A DNA stretch of 64,000 nt from the NCBI GenBank assembly GCA_025055435.1, contig JANWWN010000003.1, forward strand, positions 1-64,000, read 5' to 3'. This document shows positions 47,496 to 57,252 of the stretch, in pieces; position 1 is the first letter of the stretch; the number at the start of each line of letters is the position of its first letter. The translations under genes were made by a program, and so were the position numbers. The DNA is from Cyclobacteriaceae bacterium (GTDB lineage: Bacteria > Bacteroidota > Bacteroidia > Cytophagales > Cyclobacteriaceae). Under the pieces are notes generated by a model, which saw nothing but the letters and a program-made list of their open reading frames with translations, was not told where the DNA came from and ran no database searches.

Positions 47496-49346
47496 ATGAA
47501 AACAAAAATCTTTCTGATCAGCCTGCTGGCCGTTGCCGGACTGGCTTTTATGTTGCGTGAGCAGCGCGTCATTACGGGTAAAGTCACTGCGGTTGCGGAT
47601 GGCTCTACTCTACCGGGTGTTAAGGTATTGCTGAAGGGCACCCGTACAGGTACCTTTACCGATGCCGGAGGAAATTATTCCATTAACGTTCCCGATGCCG
47701 GTGGCACACTGGTCTTCTCTTTCGCAGGTATGAAAACCCAAGAAGTTAAAATCGGTAACAGCCTGCGCATTGATGTGGCACTGGAATCCGATCGGGTAAG
47801 CGTTTCAGAAACAGTGGTAACCGGTAATAAGCAACGCACGATGGAAATGCCTGCCGTTAACGCTCCGGCTTACGACCAGGCGTTTACTTACGCCTATCAA
47901 ACCGAGCATTATCCGCATTGGAACACGGAAGAATACGATGGCATTAACGAAAATATTTTTCACGACGCACTGCGCAATCCGCTTTCCACATTTTCAATTG
48001 ATGTGGATGCGGCTTCGTACAGCAACGTACGCAGGTTCATTAACTACGGACAGAAGCCGCCTAAAGATGCCGTGCGCATTGAAGAACTGGTGAATTACTT
48101 CGATTACGATTATCCGCAGCCTGCCGATGAACATCCATTTTCCATCACCACCGAAATATCCGAGGCGCCCTGGAACCGCAGCCATAAGCTGGTACACATC
48201 GGCTTGCAGGGCCGCAGGTTACCCACCGAAAGCCTTCCGCCCGCTAATCTGGTGTTTTTAATTGACGTGTCCGGTTCGATGAATGAACCCAACCAGCTTC
48301 CGCTGGTCAAGGCCTCCCTGCATCTTCTCATCAACGAACTGCGTGCTACCGACCATGTGGCCATGGTGGTGTATGCCGGTGCTGCCGGCCTGGTGCTCGA
48401 CCCTACACCGGGTACACAAAAAGAAAAAATCCGTCAGGCGCTCGACCGTCTGGAAGCAGGTGGTTCGACTGCGGGGGGTGCCGGTTTACGACTGGCTTAC
48501 GCCACGGCACGTAAATATTTCAATCCGAAAGGTAATAACCGTGTTATTCTGTGCACCGATGGCGATTTTAATGTGGGCGAATCGAGCAATGCTGCAATGG
48601 AGCGCTTAATTGAAGAAGAGCGCAGCAGCGGTGTGTATCTGACCATCCTCGGCTTTGGCATGGGCAATTACAAAGATTCCAAGATGGAAATCCTTTCGAA
48701 CAAAGGCAACGGCAACTACGCCTATATCGACAACATCAGTGAAGCGCGCAAAGTACTGGTGAATGAATTTGGCGGAACGTTGTTCACCATCGCTAAAGAT
48801 GTGAAGCTGCAGATAGAATTCAATCCGGCAAAAGTAAAAGCCTACCGACTAATCGGATACGAAAACCGGCTACTGAGAAACGAAGACTTCAACAACGACA
48901 AAAAAGATGCGGGCGATCTGGGCTCAGGCCATACGGTTACCGCATTGTACGAAATTATTCCCGTTGGCGTAACCAGCGAGTTCTTTCAGCCGGTTGATGA
49001 GTTGAAGTATCAGAAATTAAAAGTGGAAAATTCGGCCATGAAGAGTGATGAGTTAATGACGGTGAAGTTTCGCTATAAGAAGCCGGAGGAAGAGACCAGC
49101 AAATTAATTGTTCATGTGCTTACCGACGGGAAGGTTCCGTTAAACAAAACGTCAAACAACTTTCGCTGGTCGGCTGCTGTGGCTGCGTTTGGCATGCTGT
49201 TGCGCGAATCGGAATATATCAAACAATTCACCTTCGAAGATGTAGTTGCACTTGCGCAGGGCGCGCAGGGTATAGATGAAGAAGGCTACCGGAGAGAATT
49301 TATCACCATGGCCAAAAACCTGTCGGGCATAATGGCGCGCAAATAA
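47496..49346 (+). CDS. YfbK-like vWA protein with N-terminal CarboxypepD_reg-like domain
   Basis: VITGKVTAVADGSTLPGVKVLLKGT; FSIDVDAASYSNVRRFINYGQKPPKDAVRIEELVNYFDYDYP; LVFLIDVSGSMNEPNQLPLVK; C-term DUF3520-like. Confidence 0.93.
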   Translation: MKTKIFLISLLAVAGLAFMLREQRVITGKVTAVADGSTLPGVKVLLKGTRTGTFTDAGGNYSINVPDAGGTLVFSFAGMKTQEVKIGNSLRIDVALESDRVSVSETVVTGNKQRTMEMPAVNAPAYDQAFTYAYQTEHYPHWNTEEYDGINENIFHDALRNPLSTFSIDVDAASYSNVRRFINYGQKPPKDAVRIEELVNYFDYDYPQPADEHPFSITTEISEAPWNRSHKLVHIGLQGRRLPTESLPPANLVFLIDVSGSMNEPNQLPLVKASLHLLINELRATDHVAMVVYAGAAGLVLDPTPGTQKEKIRQALDRLEAGGSTAGGAGLRLAYATARKYFNPKGNNRVILCTDGDFNVGESSNAAMERLIEEERSSGVYLTILGFGMGNYKDSKMEILSNKGNGNYAYIDNISEARKVLVNEFGGTLFTIAKDVKLQIEFNPAKVKAYRLIGYENRLLRNEDFNNDKKDAGDLGSGHTVTALYEIIPVGVTSEFFQPVDELKYQKLKVENSAMKSDELMTVKFRYKKPEEETSKLIVHVLTDGKVPLNKTSNNFRWSAAVAAFGMLLRESEYIKQFTFEDVVALAQGAQGIDEEGYRREFITMAKNLSGIMARK

Positions 49347-49372
49347 CCTGCGATCTGGTTTATCCGTTAAAA

Positions 49373-49400
49373 CAGACCGCCTTCGGGCGGTTTGCTATTG
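49373..49400 (+). terminator. Probable intrinsic terminator after vWA gene
   Basis: CAGACCGCC-TTCG-GGCGGTTTG followed by CTATTGTTT. Confidence 0.65.
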
Positions 49401-49425
49401 TTTAGAACTTGTCTGAATAACTTGT

Positions 49426-49433
49426 TACTTTTG
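49426..49433 (+). promoter_or_regulatory. TAnnTTTG-type -7 box immediately before sigma-factor start
   Basis: TACTTTTG ends 7 nt before ATG 49440. Confidence 0.45.
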
Positions 49434-49439
49434 AGCCGC

Positions 49440-50027
49440 ATGGAAGAAGAAAACATTCCCGGTCGATATACGGAGCAGGAAAAGCTGGATATTTTCCACA
49501 ACGAGTTCATGCCTCACATCAACTCCATGCACAATTTTGCCTATCGGCTTACCCTCGACCCGGATGACGCTAATGACCTGGTGCAGGATACCTATCTGAA
49601 AGCCTATCGTTTTATTGATTCCTTTGAACGCGGAACTAATGCCAAAGCATGGCTGTTTCGGATTTTAAAAAACAGTTTCATTAACGATTACCGGAAGAAG
49701 AGCAAAGAGCCTTCGAAGGTGGATTACCAGGAAGTAGAGAGTTTTTACAATTCGGAAGATGTCAATCGCCAGATAACCCCCGACCTCCGGGTTGAGGCTG
49801 TGAAGGACATGATTGGTGATGAGATATCGAACGCACTCAACTCCCTGGATGTGGATTTCAGAACAGTTATAATTTTGTGCGACCTGGAAGGCTTTAAGTA
49901 CGATGAAATGGCGAAGATACTCGATATACCCATTGGCACGGTGCGCAGCCGTCTGCATCGCGCGCGCAATCTGCTGAAGGAAAAACTCAGCGACTACGCC
50001 CGTAAGATGGGATACAAAAACACCTAA
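49440..50027 (+). CDS. RNA polymerase sigma factor, ECF (RpoE-like)
   Basis: MHNFAYRLTLDPDDANDLVQDTYLKAYRFIDSFERGTNAKAWLFRILKNSFINDYRKKSKEP; FKYDEMAKILDIPIGTVRSRLHRARNLLKEKL. Confidence 0.95.
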   Translation: MEEENIPGRYTEQEKLDIFHNEFMPHINSMHNFAYRLTLDPDDANDLVQDTYLKAYRFIDSFERGTNAKAWLFRILKNSFINDYRKKSKEPSKVDYQEVESFYNSEDVNRQITPDLRVEAVKDMIGDEISNALNSLDVDFRTVIILCDLEGFKYDEMAKILDIPIGTVRSRLHRARNLLKEKLSDYARKMGYKNT

Positions 50028-50031
50028 ACCT

Positions 50032-50283
50032 ATGTCGTGTTCATCTGAAAATCCGGTTGGTTCCGGAAAGTGCCGCGAAATGCTCCAGAAAATACTGGAT
50101 GGCGATGCATCACCCGAAGAAAAACGCGAGTTTGAACATCACATGCTGGAATGCCTGCCCTGTTACCAGACGTATGAACTGGAGATGGCCATTCGGGCAC
50201 TGCTGAAAAGCCGATGCAACGGGAATGGCGCTCCACCGGAACTCATCGAAAAAATCAAACAAAAAATCCAAACCATCCGGTAA
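50032..50283 (+). CDS. Anti-sigma factor (zf-HC2-like)
   Basis: [45 protein letters not shown], HxxxCxxC motif (HHMLECLPC). Confidence 0.88.
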   Translation: MSCSSENPVGSGKCREMLQKILDGDASPEEKREFEHHMLECLPCYQTYELEMAIRALLKSRCNGNGAPPELIEKIKQKIQTIR

Positions 50284-50285
50284 AC

Positions 50286-50855
50286 ATGGCGGGAAAAGCG
50301 CTGATTTTTTCCGCACCTTCCGGGTCCGGGAAAACCACTATCGTAAAGCACTTGTTAAAAAATAATCCTGATTTAGGTTTTTCCATATCAGCCTCCACCC
50401 GCGACCGGCGCGGCCGGAATGAACAACATGGTGTGGACTACTACTTCCTCACACCCGAAGAATTCAAAAGGAAAATTGATAACAACGAATTTATTGAATG
50501 GGAAGAAGTGTACGAAGGGAATTACTACGGCACACTCAAGTCGGAGGTCGAGCGGATTTGGAAAGAAGGCAAGAATGTTATCTTCGATGTAGATGTAAAA
50601 GGCGGCTTGAACCTGAAAAAATATTTTGGGGATAAAGCACTTGCCGTTTTTGTTAAAGTTCCTTCCTTTGATATACTGGAGCAGCGACTGAAAGGACGTG
50701 GTACCGAAACACACGCCAGCCTTTCGCAACGCCTGTTTAAAGCCCGTTTTGAAATGACCTTTGCCGATCAGTTTGATGTGGTGCTGGTGAATGAAAACCT
50801 CGATCAGGCACTGGCCGAAGCACAGCGGCTTTATGATGAATTCAAAAAAAAATGA
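50286..50855 (+). CDS. gmk: Guanylate kinase
   Basis: [71 protein letters not shown] 50286. Confidence 0.96.
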   Translation: MAGKALIFSAPSGSGKTTIVKHLLKNNPDLGFSISASTRDRRGRNEQHGVDYYFLTPEEFKRKIDNNEFIEWEEVYEGNYYGTLKSEVERIWKEGKNVIFDVDVKGGLNLKKYFGDKALAVFVKVPSFDILEQRLKGRGTETHASLSQRLFKARFEMTFADQFDVVLVNENLDQALAEAQRLYDEFKKK

Positions 50856-50884
50856 TCATCTTAACAGGTGCTTAACATCTGTCC

Positions 50885-51472
50885 ATGAAAATCGGTTTAT
50901 TTTTTGGTTCGTTCAATCCGATCCACACCGGGCATATGATTATCGCCAACCTGATGGCCGAAACCACCGATTTGCAGAAAGTGTGGTTTGTGGTGAGTCC
51001 GCAAAATCCGTTAAAGCCGGCTAAATCTTTGTTACACGACTTTGACCGCTATGATATGGTACGTGCTGCAGTGTACGATAATTACAAACTCGAAGTGAGT
51101 GATGTGGAGTTTCACCTGCCCAGGCCCAGTTATACCATACACACACTCGTCCACCTGTCGGAAAAACATCCGGGTAAACAATTCAAAGTTATCATTGGCG
51201 AAGACAACCTGAACACCTTTTCGCGTTGGAAAAACTACCGCCAGATTCTTGACAACTACGGTTTGTATGTTTATCCGCGCATCTTACGCGAATCGCCTTC
51301 GCCCGAAGCTGAACTTATCCGTAATCACCCGAATGTAAAAATGGTACCTGCACCGCTCATCGGCATTTCGGCTACGTTTATCCGCGAGTGTGTAAAAAAA
51401 AATCAATCTATACGCTATCTCGTTCCGGATCCTGTTGAAGAAATAATCCGTACCCGGCATTTTTATCGTTAA
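50885..51472 (+). CDS. nadD: Nicotinate-nucleotide adenylyltransferase
   Basis: IGLFFGSFNPIHTGHMIIANLM, VVSPQNPLK, IGISATFIRECVKKNQSIRYLVPDPVEEII. Confidence 0.95.
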   Translation: MKIGLFFGSFNPIHTGHMIIANLMAETTDLQKVWFVVSPQNPLKPAKSLLHDFDRYDMVRAAVYDNYKLEVSDVEFHLPRPSYTIHTLVHLSEKHPGKQFKVIIGEDNLNTFSRWKNYRQILDNYGLYVYPRILRESPSPEAELIRNHPNVKMVPAPLIGISATFIRECVKKNQSIRYLVPDPVEEIIRTRHFYR

Positions 51473-51511
51473 TTGTAACCTCACTGCATTTCGTGCTACT
51501 AACCTGTTTGT

Positions 51512-54115
51512 ATGCTGCCTGTTCGCATCTTGCTTGCTTTGCTATCTGCACCGTTGCTGGCCGGAGGTATTAAAGGAACGGTACAAACACAAGATGGAGC
51601 CCCTCTTCCATGGGCTACCATCTATGTGAAGCAATTAGGGAGCGGCACGGCCGCCAATGAACAGGGATATTATGAAATCAGCCTTCCTCCGGGAAGGTAC
51701 GACCTTATCTTCCAGCATTTAGGTTATGAAACCCAACAGCGACAGGTGGAAGTAAACGATGAGTTTACTGTACTTAACATACGCCTTAAGGAGCAGGTTA
51801 TTGTGTTGCAAAATGTAACCGTAACGGCCGGCAATGAAGACCCTGCCTATACCATCATGCGCAAGGCTATTGCCAAAGCCAAGTACCATACCCAACAGAT
51901 TGATAGCTTTTCTGCCCGCGTTTATATTAAAGGTTCCGGAAAACTGAAGGATTACCCCTGGCTGGCCAAAAAAGCTTTGGAAAAGGAGGGCATTAAAAAA
52001 AACCGGGTATTTGTTTCAGAAACAATAAGCGAAATTCACTACAAGCGACCCAATACATTCCGGGAAAAGGTAATTTCCATACGCAGCGATGGACGCGATA
52101 ATAACACTTCACCCAATGCTTTTGTATTTGGCAGTTTTTATCAGCCGATGATTGCTGAAACGGTATCACCTCTGTCACCTGCGGCGTTTGCCTATTACAA
52201 ATTTGAATATCAGGGCACATTTAAAGACCGGACCTACGATATCAGTAAAATCAAAGTAACTCCGCGTACGCGTGGCGATAATGTGGTGGAAGGCATGTTA
52301 TACATTGTGGAAGACTGGTGGAGTATTCACAGCGTAGACTTCCGAACAACAAAACTGGGTATTCGTATTGATATTAAACAAATGTATGCGCCCGTTGACG
52401 ACAAAGCCTGGCTGCCGGTATCTCAGCAATTTTTTATTACTGGTAAATTTTTCGGATTTGAGTTTGATTATACTTATCTGGCTACGGTAAGTAATTATCG
52501 TATTACACTTAATCCGGAACTGGCCGTAGAAAACATGGTGGTAATTGATGAAAAACTACAGGCCGAAAAAGCAAAGGAGGTGGAAAAGACGATGAGTAAA
52601 AAAACACAGTCGCTACAGCAACGGCTTGAGTCCGGCAATGAAATTACACGTAAAGAACTGAAAACCATTTTAAAAGAATACGAAAAACAGGAGCAAAAGC
52701 AGCAAAGCGACCCGACTGTGGTAGCAATTACCGAATTTAAAATTGATAGCGGAGCATACCGGAAAGACTCAGCGTTTTGGGCAATGGTTCGGCCTATTCC
52801 GCTTACCGATGAAGAAATAAAAGGCTACCGCACCACCGACAGCCTGGCGGTGGAAGAACGGAAAAAAGAAGAAGGCGATACACTGAGGCGATCGGAAAAG
52901 AATAAAATCGGTTTTCAGCCATGGGATGTTCTTACTGGTGACTATTATAAGCTGGGTAAACGCACTAGCCTGTGGATGGAGCCTTTGCAGATACTGTTTA
53001 ACCCGGTTGAAGGTTTTGTTTTGCTTCAGCGAACCAACTGGGGTTATGCCCTGCACGACAGCTTGCGCACCCGGTTGAACTTCCGGCCTACTTTCCGTTA
53101 TGCTTTCGCAAGGAACGCGCTGAGTGGTACGTTGCGCATGCAGGTGCGTAACCGCCTGGGGCGCATCCAGCTGGAGGGAGGGAGGTACGTGCAGCAGTTT
53201 AATCCGGATGAGCCCATTCTACCAGCTATTAACACCCTCACCTCGTTATGGGCCATGAACAACTTCATGAAAATATATGAGCATGACTTTATAACACTCA
53301 ATGCTCAGCGTGTACTCACACCGCGTTTGCGCTTTGGCATGTCAATGTCGTATGCCCGGCGCAGGGAATTATTCAACATTACCAACTACACCTGGAGCAG
53401 AAAAAGAAACACCGAAGGCTATGCGCCCAACGCCCCCGAAAACCTGGAACTGGAGAACACCGGTTTTCCTGAACATTACGCGTTAATAGGCTCAGCATCC
53501 GTTACGTTCCGTCCCTGGTTGAAATACCGAATCCGGAATGGAAGGAGGTACCCCATCGAGAGCTCATCCCCGGATTTTAGCTTCCGATATGATCAGGGAT
53601 TTCCGGCTTTGCAGAGCCGGATAAACTTTAACCGTGCGGAAGCAGGTTACCGTCACACCTTCAACATAGGTGTGCGCGGTGACCTGCGTGTGCAGATACA
53701 GGCCGGAAAATTTTTTAATACCGACAGCATGGCATTTATGGATTACCGCCACTTCATGGGTAATCTTACGCCATTGGCCACAACCGATCCCATCGGCAGT
53801 TTCCGCTTGCTGGACTACTATCGCCACAGCACATCTAGGGAATACCTTGTTGCCAACTTCAACTATCAATTCAGAAAGTTCCTGGTTTCATCCATTTATG
53901 AAGTGCACCTGATGGGTATCCGCGAGAGCGTGTTTATCAATTACCTCGGCACGCCTACCTCGCAGAACTACGTTGAGCTGGGTTATGCCATTAACGGTAT
54001 ACTCCGGCTGTTCCGCATCGAGGCGGCAGCGGCTTTTCAAAACGGCTCTTACAAAACTTACGGTTTTCGCATTGGCATAGCCTCCAGCATAACTGCCCGG
54101 TTTTCCGACATGTGA
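51512..54115 (+). CDS. DUF5686 and carboxypeptidase-regulatory-like domain outer-membrane protein
   Basis: GIKGTVQTQDGAPLPWATIYVKQLGSGTAANEQGYYEISLPPGRY, AYTIMRKAIAKAKYHTQQIDSFSARVYIKGSGKL. Confidence 0.9.
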   Translation: MLPVRILLALLSAPLLAGGIKGTVQTQDGAPLPWATIYVKQLGSGTAANEQGYYEISLPPGRYDLIFQHLGYETQQRQVEVNDEFTVLNIRLKEQVIVLQNVTVTAGNEDPAYTIMRKAIAKAKYHTQQIDSFSARVYIKGSGKLKDYPWLAKKALEKEGIKKNRVFVSETISEIHYKRPNTFREKVISIRSDGRDNNTSPNAFVFGSFYQPMIAETVSPLSPAAFAYYKFEYQGTFKDRTYDISKIKVTPRTRGDNVVEGMLYIVEDWWSIHSVDFRTTKLGIRIDIKQMYAPVDDKAWLPVSQQFFITGKFFGFEFDYTYLATVSNYRITLNPELAVENMVVIDEKLQAEKAKEVEKTMSKKTQSLQQRLESGNEITRKELKTILKEYEKQEQKQQSDPTVVAITEFKIDSGAYRKDSAFWAMVRPIPLTDEEIKGYRTTDSLAVEERKKEEGDTLRRSEKNKIGFQPWDVLTGDYYKLGKRTSLWMEPLQILFNPVEGFVLLQRTNWGYALHDSLRTRLNFRPTFRYAFARNALSGTLRMQVRNRLGRIQLEGGRYVQQFNPDEPILPAINTLTSLWAMNNFMKIYEHDFITLNAQRVLTPRLRFGMSMSYARRRELFNITNYTWSRKRNTEGYAPNAPENLELENTGFPEHYALIGSASVTFRPWLKYRIRNGRRYPIESSSPDFSFRYDQGFPALQSRINFNRAEAGYRHTFNIGVRGDLRVQIQAGKFFNTDSMAFMDYRHFMGNLTPLATTDPIGSFRLLDYYRHSTSREYLVANFNYQFRKFLVSSIYEVHLMGIRESVFINYLGTPTSQNYVELGYAINGILRLFRIEAAAAFQNGSYKTYGFRIGIASSITARFSDM

Positions 54116-54133
54116 TTTTCTTAACTTCACCGC

Positions 54134-55165
54134 ATGGTTCTTTCGGTGGAGGATTTTCTGAAGCTGCGCAACGAATTACCGGTGATTGATGTTCGCTCAG
54201 AAGGCGAGTACGATGCTGGCCATATACCGAATACTGTAAACATCCCATTACTGAACAATGAACAGCGGGCTATTGTCGGCCTGACCTATAAACAGCATGG
54301 CCGGCAGGAGGCTATTCGCACGGGCTTCCGGCTGGTTGGCCCCGGACTCGCTCAGCTCATGGAACAAGCTGAAGCAGTAGCCGGCAGCAGGCGTGAACTG
54401 ATTGTACATTGCTGGCGAGGCGGCATGCGCTCGGATTATTTCAGCCGTTTTGCCGAAATGGCGCTCGTCAGGTGTCATACACTTAAAGGTGGCTATAAGG
54501 CTTACCGCAGACATGCACAGGAGTATTTTGCAAAAAGCTGGAAACTTAAAATTTTGGGTGGTTATACCGGCTCCGGAAAAACCGAAATCCTGAAAGCTCT
54601 GAAACAACAGGGTGAACAGGTAATTGACCTGGAAGCCTTGGCCCGGCATAAAGGATCGGTGTTTGGCGGACTGATGATGCCTCCACAGCCTACATCAGAA
54701 CAGTTTGAAAATGATTTATTTGAAGAACTATTGAAACTGGATGAGCATCGTAACATTTGGGTGGAAGATGAATCCATAGCTATAGGAAAGGTTTTTCTTC
54801 CGCAGGTTTTCTGGAAAAGAATGAACGAATGCGAAGTGATTGAACTGAATGCGGATAAATCCGTTCGGGTTCATCGGCTTGTTAAAGAATATGCCCAGGC
54901 CGATCCAAACCAATTTCTGATAGCCCTTGAAAAAATAATCACACGCCTGGGTAATCAGCACTATCAGTGTGCAAGAAATTTTGTAGTGGAAGGAAAATGG
55001 ACGGAAGCCATTGACTGCATACTAACCTATTACGATAAAGCTTATCGCAATGGTTTAATCAGAAAGCAACAACGCATTCAGCATAAAATAGCCTGGGATG
55101 GAAAAAATTCAGAACAAACCGCAAAGGCAATCATGGATCTGTACAAAGAGAACATAATCACATGA
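54134..55165 (+). CDS. mnmH: tRNA 2-selenouridine synthase
   Basis: Rhodanese-like VIDVRSEGEYDAGHIPNTVNIPLLNNEQRAIVG, LIVHCWRGGMRSDYFSRF, P-loop GGYTGSGKTEIL. Confidence 0.95.
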   Translation: MVLSVEDFLKLRNELPVIDVRSEGEYDAGHIPNTVNIPLLNNEQRAIVGLTYKQHGRQEAIRTGFRLVGPGLAQLMEQAEAVAGSRRELIVHCWRGGMRSDYFSRFAEMALVRCHTLKGGYKAYRRHAQEYFAKSWKLKILGGYTGSGKTEILKALKQQGEQVIDLEALARHKGSVFGGLMMPPQPTSEQFENDLFEELLKLDEHRNIWVEDESIAIGKVFLPQVFWKRMNECEVIELNADKSVRVHRLVKEYAQADPNQFLIALEKIITRLGNQHYQCARNFVVEGKWTEAIDCILTYYDKAYRNGLIRKQQRIQHKIAWDGKNSEQTAKAIMDLYKENIIT

Positions 55166-56199
55166 CCACCGTTAATCTTACTGAATATGCACATGGTGCG
55201 GGCTGCGGTTGTAAGATTGCTCCGGCCACGCTGGAAAACATCCTGAAGCAAACGCCTCAGCATACGGTTTTTTCCGGACTGATGGTAGGCAATGAGACCC
55301 GCGATGACGCGGCTGTTTTTGCTTTGGATGATAAAAACTGCATTATCAGCACCACAGATTTTTTCATGCCGATTGTTGATGATGCTTTTACCTTTGGCGC
55401 CATTGCTGCTGCCAATGCGTTGAGTGATATATATGCCATGGGAGGGAAGCCCTTGCTGGCACTTGCTGTGCTGGGTTGGCCGGTTGATAAACTTCCGGCC
55501 GCAGTGGCTTCACAAGTGTTGGAAGGCGCACGAAAAGTATGTGAAGAAGCCGGCATTCCTTTAGCCGGCGGGCATAGCATTGACTGTGTTGAACCCTTCT
55601 TCGGATTGGCTGCTACCGGGATGGTTAAAAGAGAAAATCTGAAACGAAACAACACGGCCCAACCCGGTGATTTGATTTACCTGACAAAGCCCTTAGGCAG
55701 CGGTATCCTGACCACTGCGGCCAAGCGAAAGCAGGTGGAGGAAGCCGATCTGCAGGAAGCCATCCGGTGGATGACGCAACTGAACAGCATCGGTGAAAAA
55801 CTGGGCGAACTGCCCTACGTTACCGCATTAACAGATGTAACCGGATTTGGGCTGCTCGGTCATTTACTGGAAGTGTGTGAGGGAAGTAACACTTCTGCCG
55901 ATATTTTTTATGATAGAGTACCTCTGATGAACAACCTCACGCAATACACTTCGCGTATGATTTACCCCGACAACACCATGCGCAACTGGCAGAGCTATGA
56001 AAAAAAGGTTAGTGGGATTGGCACGGAGTCTTTACTTACTCTGTGTGATCCACAAACGAACGGAGGGCTGTTGGTTTGTGTACAAAATAATTCTCAAAAA
56101 ATTTTTGAAAGGATGATGATCGACCAAAACCTTACGGCTTATTCCATTGGTTCCATGAATGAAAACAGGGAAAATGTTATTCGCATTTTGAATGGTTGA
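55162..56199 (+). CDS. selD: Selenide, water dikinase (Cys form)
   Basis: GAGCGCKIAPATLENIL active-site segment with Cys; GNETRDDAAVFALDD, ALTDVTGFGLLGHLLE, DPQTNGGLLVCV. Confidence 0.95.
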   Translation: MTTVNLTEYAHGAGCGCKIAPATLENILKQTPQHTVFSGLMVGNETRDDAAVFALDDKNCIISTTDFFMPIVDDAFTFGAIAAANALSDIYAMGGKPLLALAVLGWPVDKLPAAVASQVLEGARKVCEEAGIPLAGGHSIDCVEPFFGLAATGMVKRENLKRNNTAQPGDLIYLTKPLGSGILTTAAKRKQVEEADLQEAIRWMTQLNSIGEKLGELPYVTALTDVTGFGLLGHLLEVCEGSNTSADIFYDRVPLMNNLTQYTSRMIYPDNTMRNWQSYEKKVSGIGTESLLTLCDPQTNGGLLVCVQNNSQKIFERMMIDQNLTAYSIGSMNENRENVIRILNG

Positions 56200-56509
56200 A
56201 GACCTGGAAGATATCATTCATTTGTTATATCACGCCTCCAGTCAAAAACTGGCATGCCGCATACAATTGGATGGCGAACCCTTTCCACGTATCGTCCATC
56301 CTTATGGAATTTTCCGAACACCGCGTAACCGAATCATGCTGGTCGTCTGGCAGGAGCGCGGCTACACCAAAGCAGGAGCAACAGCAGGATATCGGAACCT
56401 GGATGTCAGAAAACTAATCAGTGTTGAAGCGCTGGAAGAACATTTTTCCAAACAACCCGATTTCAACCCTTCCGACAGCCAGTATGCCGAGTGGGTATAT
56501 CATATTTAA
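56192..56509 (+). CDS. Small WYL-domain-like hypothetical protein, translationally coupled to selD
   Basis: 105 aa; IVHPYGIFRTPRNRIMLVVWQERG...GYRNLDVRKLISVEALEEHF resembles WYL-type pattern; 8 bp overlap with selD. Confidence 0.65.
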   Translation: MVEDLEDIIHLLYHASSQKLACRIQLDGEPFPRIVHPYGIFRTPRNRIMLVVWQERGYTKAGATAGYRNLDVRKLISVEALEEHFSKQPDFNPSDSQYAEWVYHI

Positions 56510-57198
56510 TTCTGACGGCTCACCAATACGGTATAAGAGCTTACGTTTCCGTTGCGGTCGTACGATTCCGATTTAACCATTCCTGTTTTTTCGGCAATCC
56601 ATTCGGTTGTGGTAAAGTTCAGGTTCATGTTAATGCCCATCTGCATTTGTGTGCTCGACCTGCTGGTGATTTTCCAACACTCGAATGTGCCTGCCGGCGT
56701 GGTAATGGTTTCTTTACCGGCTACTTTGCGGTCGGTAATGTTTACGGTTATCTTCATGGGCATGGGACTGCCCACCGCAGTCATGGTTACCGAACCGTTT
56801 TTCAGTGACTGACCGGCAGAAAGTTTGGATGGCAACTCCAGATTTTCGGTTTCAAATTTCAGTTCATACGACTCAAAAGCTTTTTGCTGATCCTGCGGAA
56901 TAAATCTGCGCATATCCATGTAAAATGTTCCGTTTTCACATCGCACTTCCAGGTCGGCCTCGGTAAGCTTCTTTCCTTTGTCGTTATACATCACGGAATT
57001 TATCGTGGCCTTGTAACCATTTGAGGCGCTCTGATAAGACGTGACCTTTTGTTCGTTTTTCCCAACCGACTTTCCTTTAGCATTAAAACTTTCGTATGTC
57101 CAGGAGCTTCCTTCTTTTATAACATAATAATCATTGCACTGGGCAGCGGCTGTGGTGGAAAAAACTGCGGCAACAATAAAAAGAAGTACATGTTTCAT
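56506..57198 (-). CDS. Hypothetical secreted protein (TapB/DUF3108-like)
   Basis: Signal peptide then CNDYYVIKEGSSWTYESFNAKGKSVGKNEQKVTSY...PAGTFECWKITSRSS...EWIAEKTGMVKSESY. Confidence 0.65.
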   Translation of the reverse strand: MKHVLLFIVAAVFSTTAAAQCNDYYVIKEGSSWTYESFNAKGKSVGKNEQKVTSYQSASNGYKATINSVMYNDKGKKLTEADLEVRCENGTFYMDMRRFIPQDQQKAFESYELKFETENLELPSKLSAGQSLKNGSVTMTAVGSPMPMKITVNITDRKVAGKETITTPAGTFECWKITSRSSTQMQMGINMNLNFTTTEWIAEKTGMVKSESYDRNGNVSSYTVLVSRQN

Positions 57199-57252
57199 GG
57201 CATGAGAGGGTTAAACTGTTCTAAATAACTCAAAATTTATCTTAGTACCAAG

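Noticed and set aside
55162-56199. Possible selenocysteine-containing SelD
   Set aside because: Active-site position is Cys and the frame has no in-frame TGA
56504-56511. Convergent genes sharing overlapping stop codons (TTAA)
   Set aside because: Real but commonplace in compact genomes; no evidence of function
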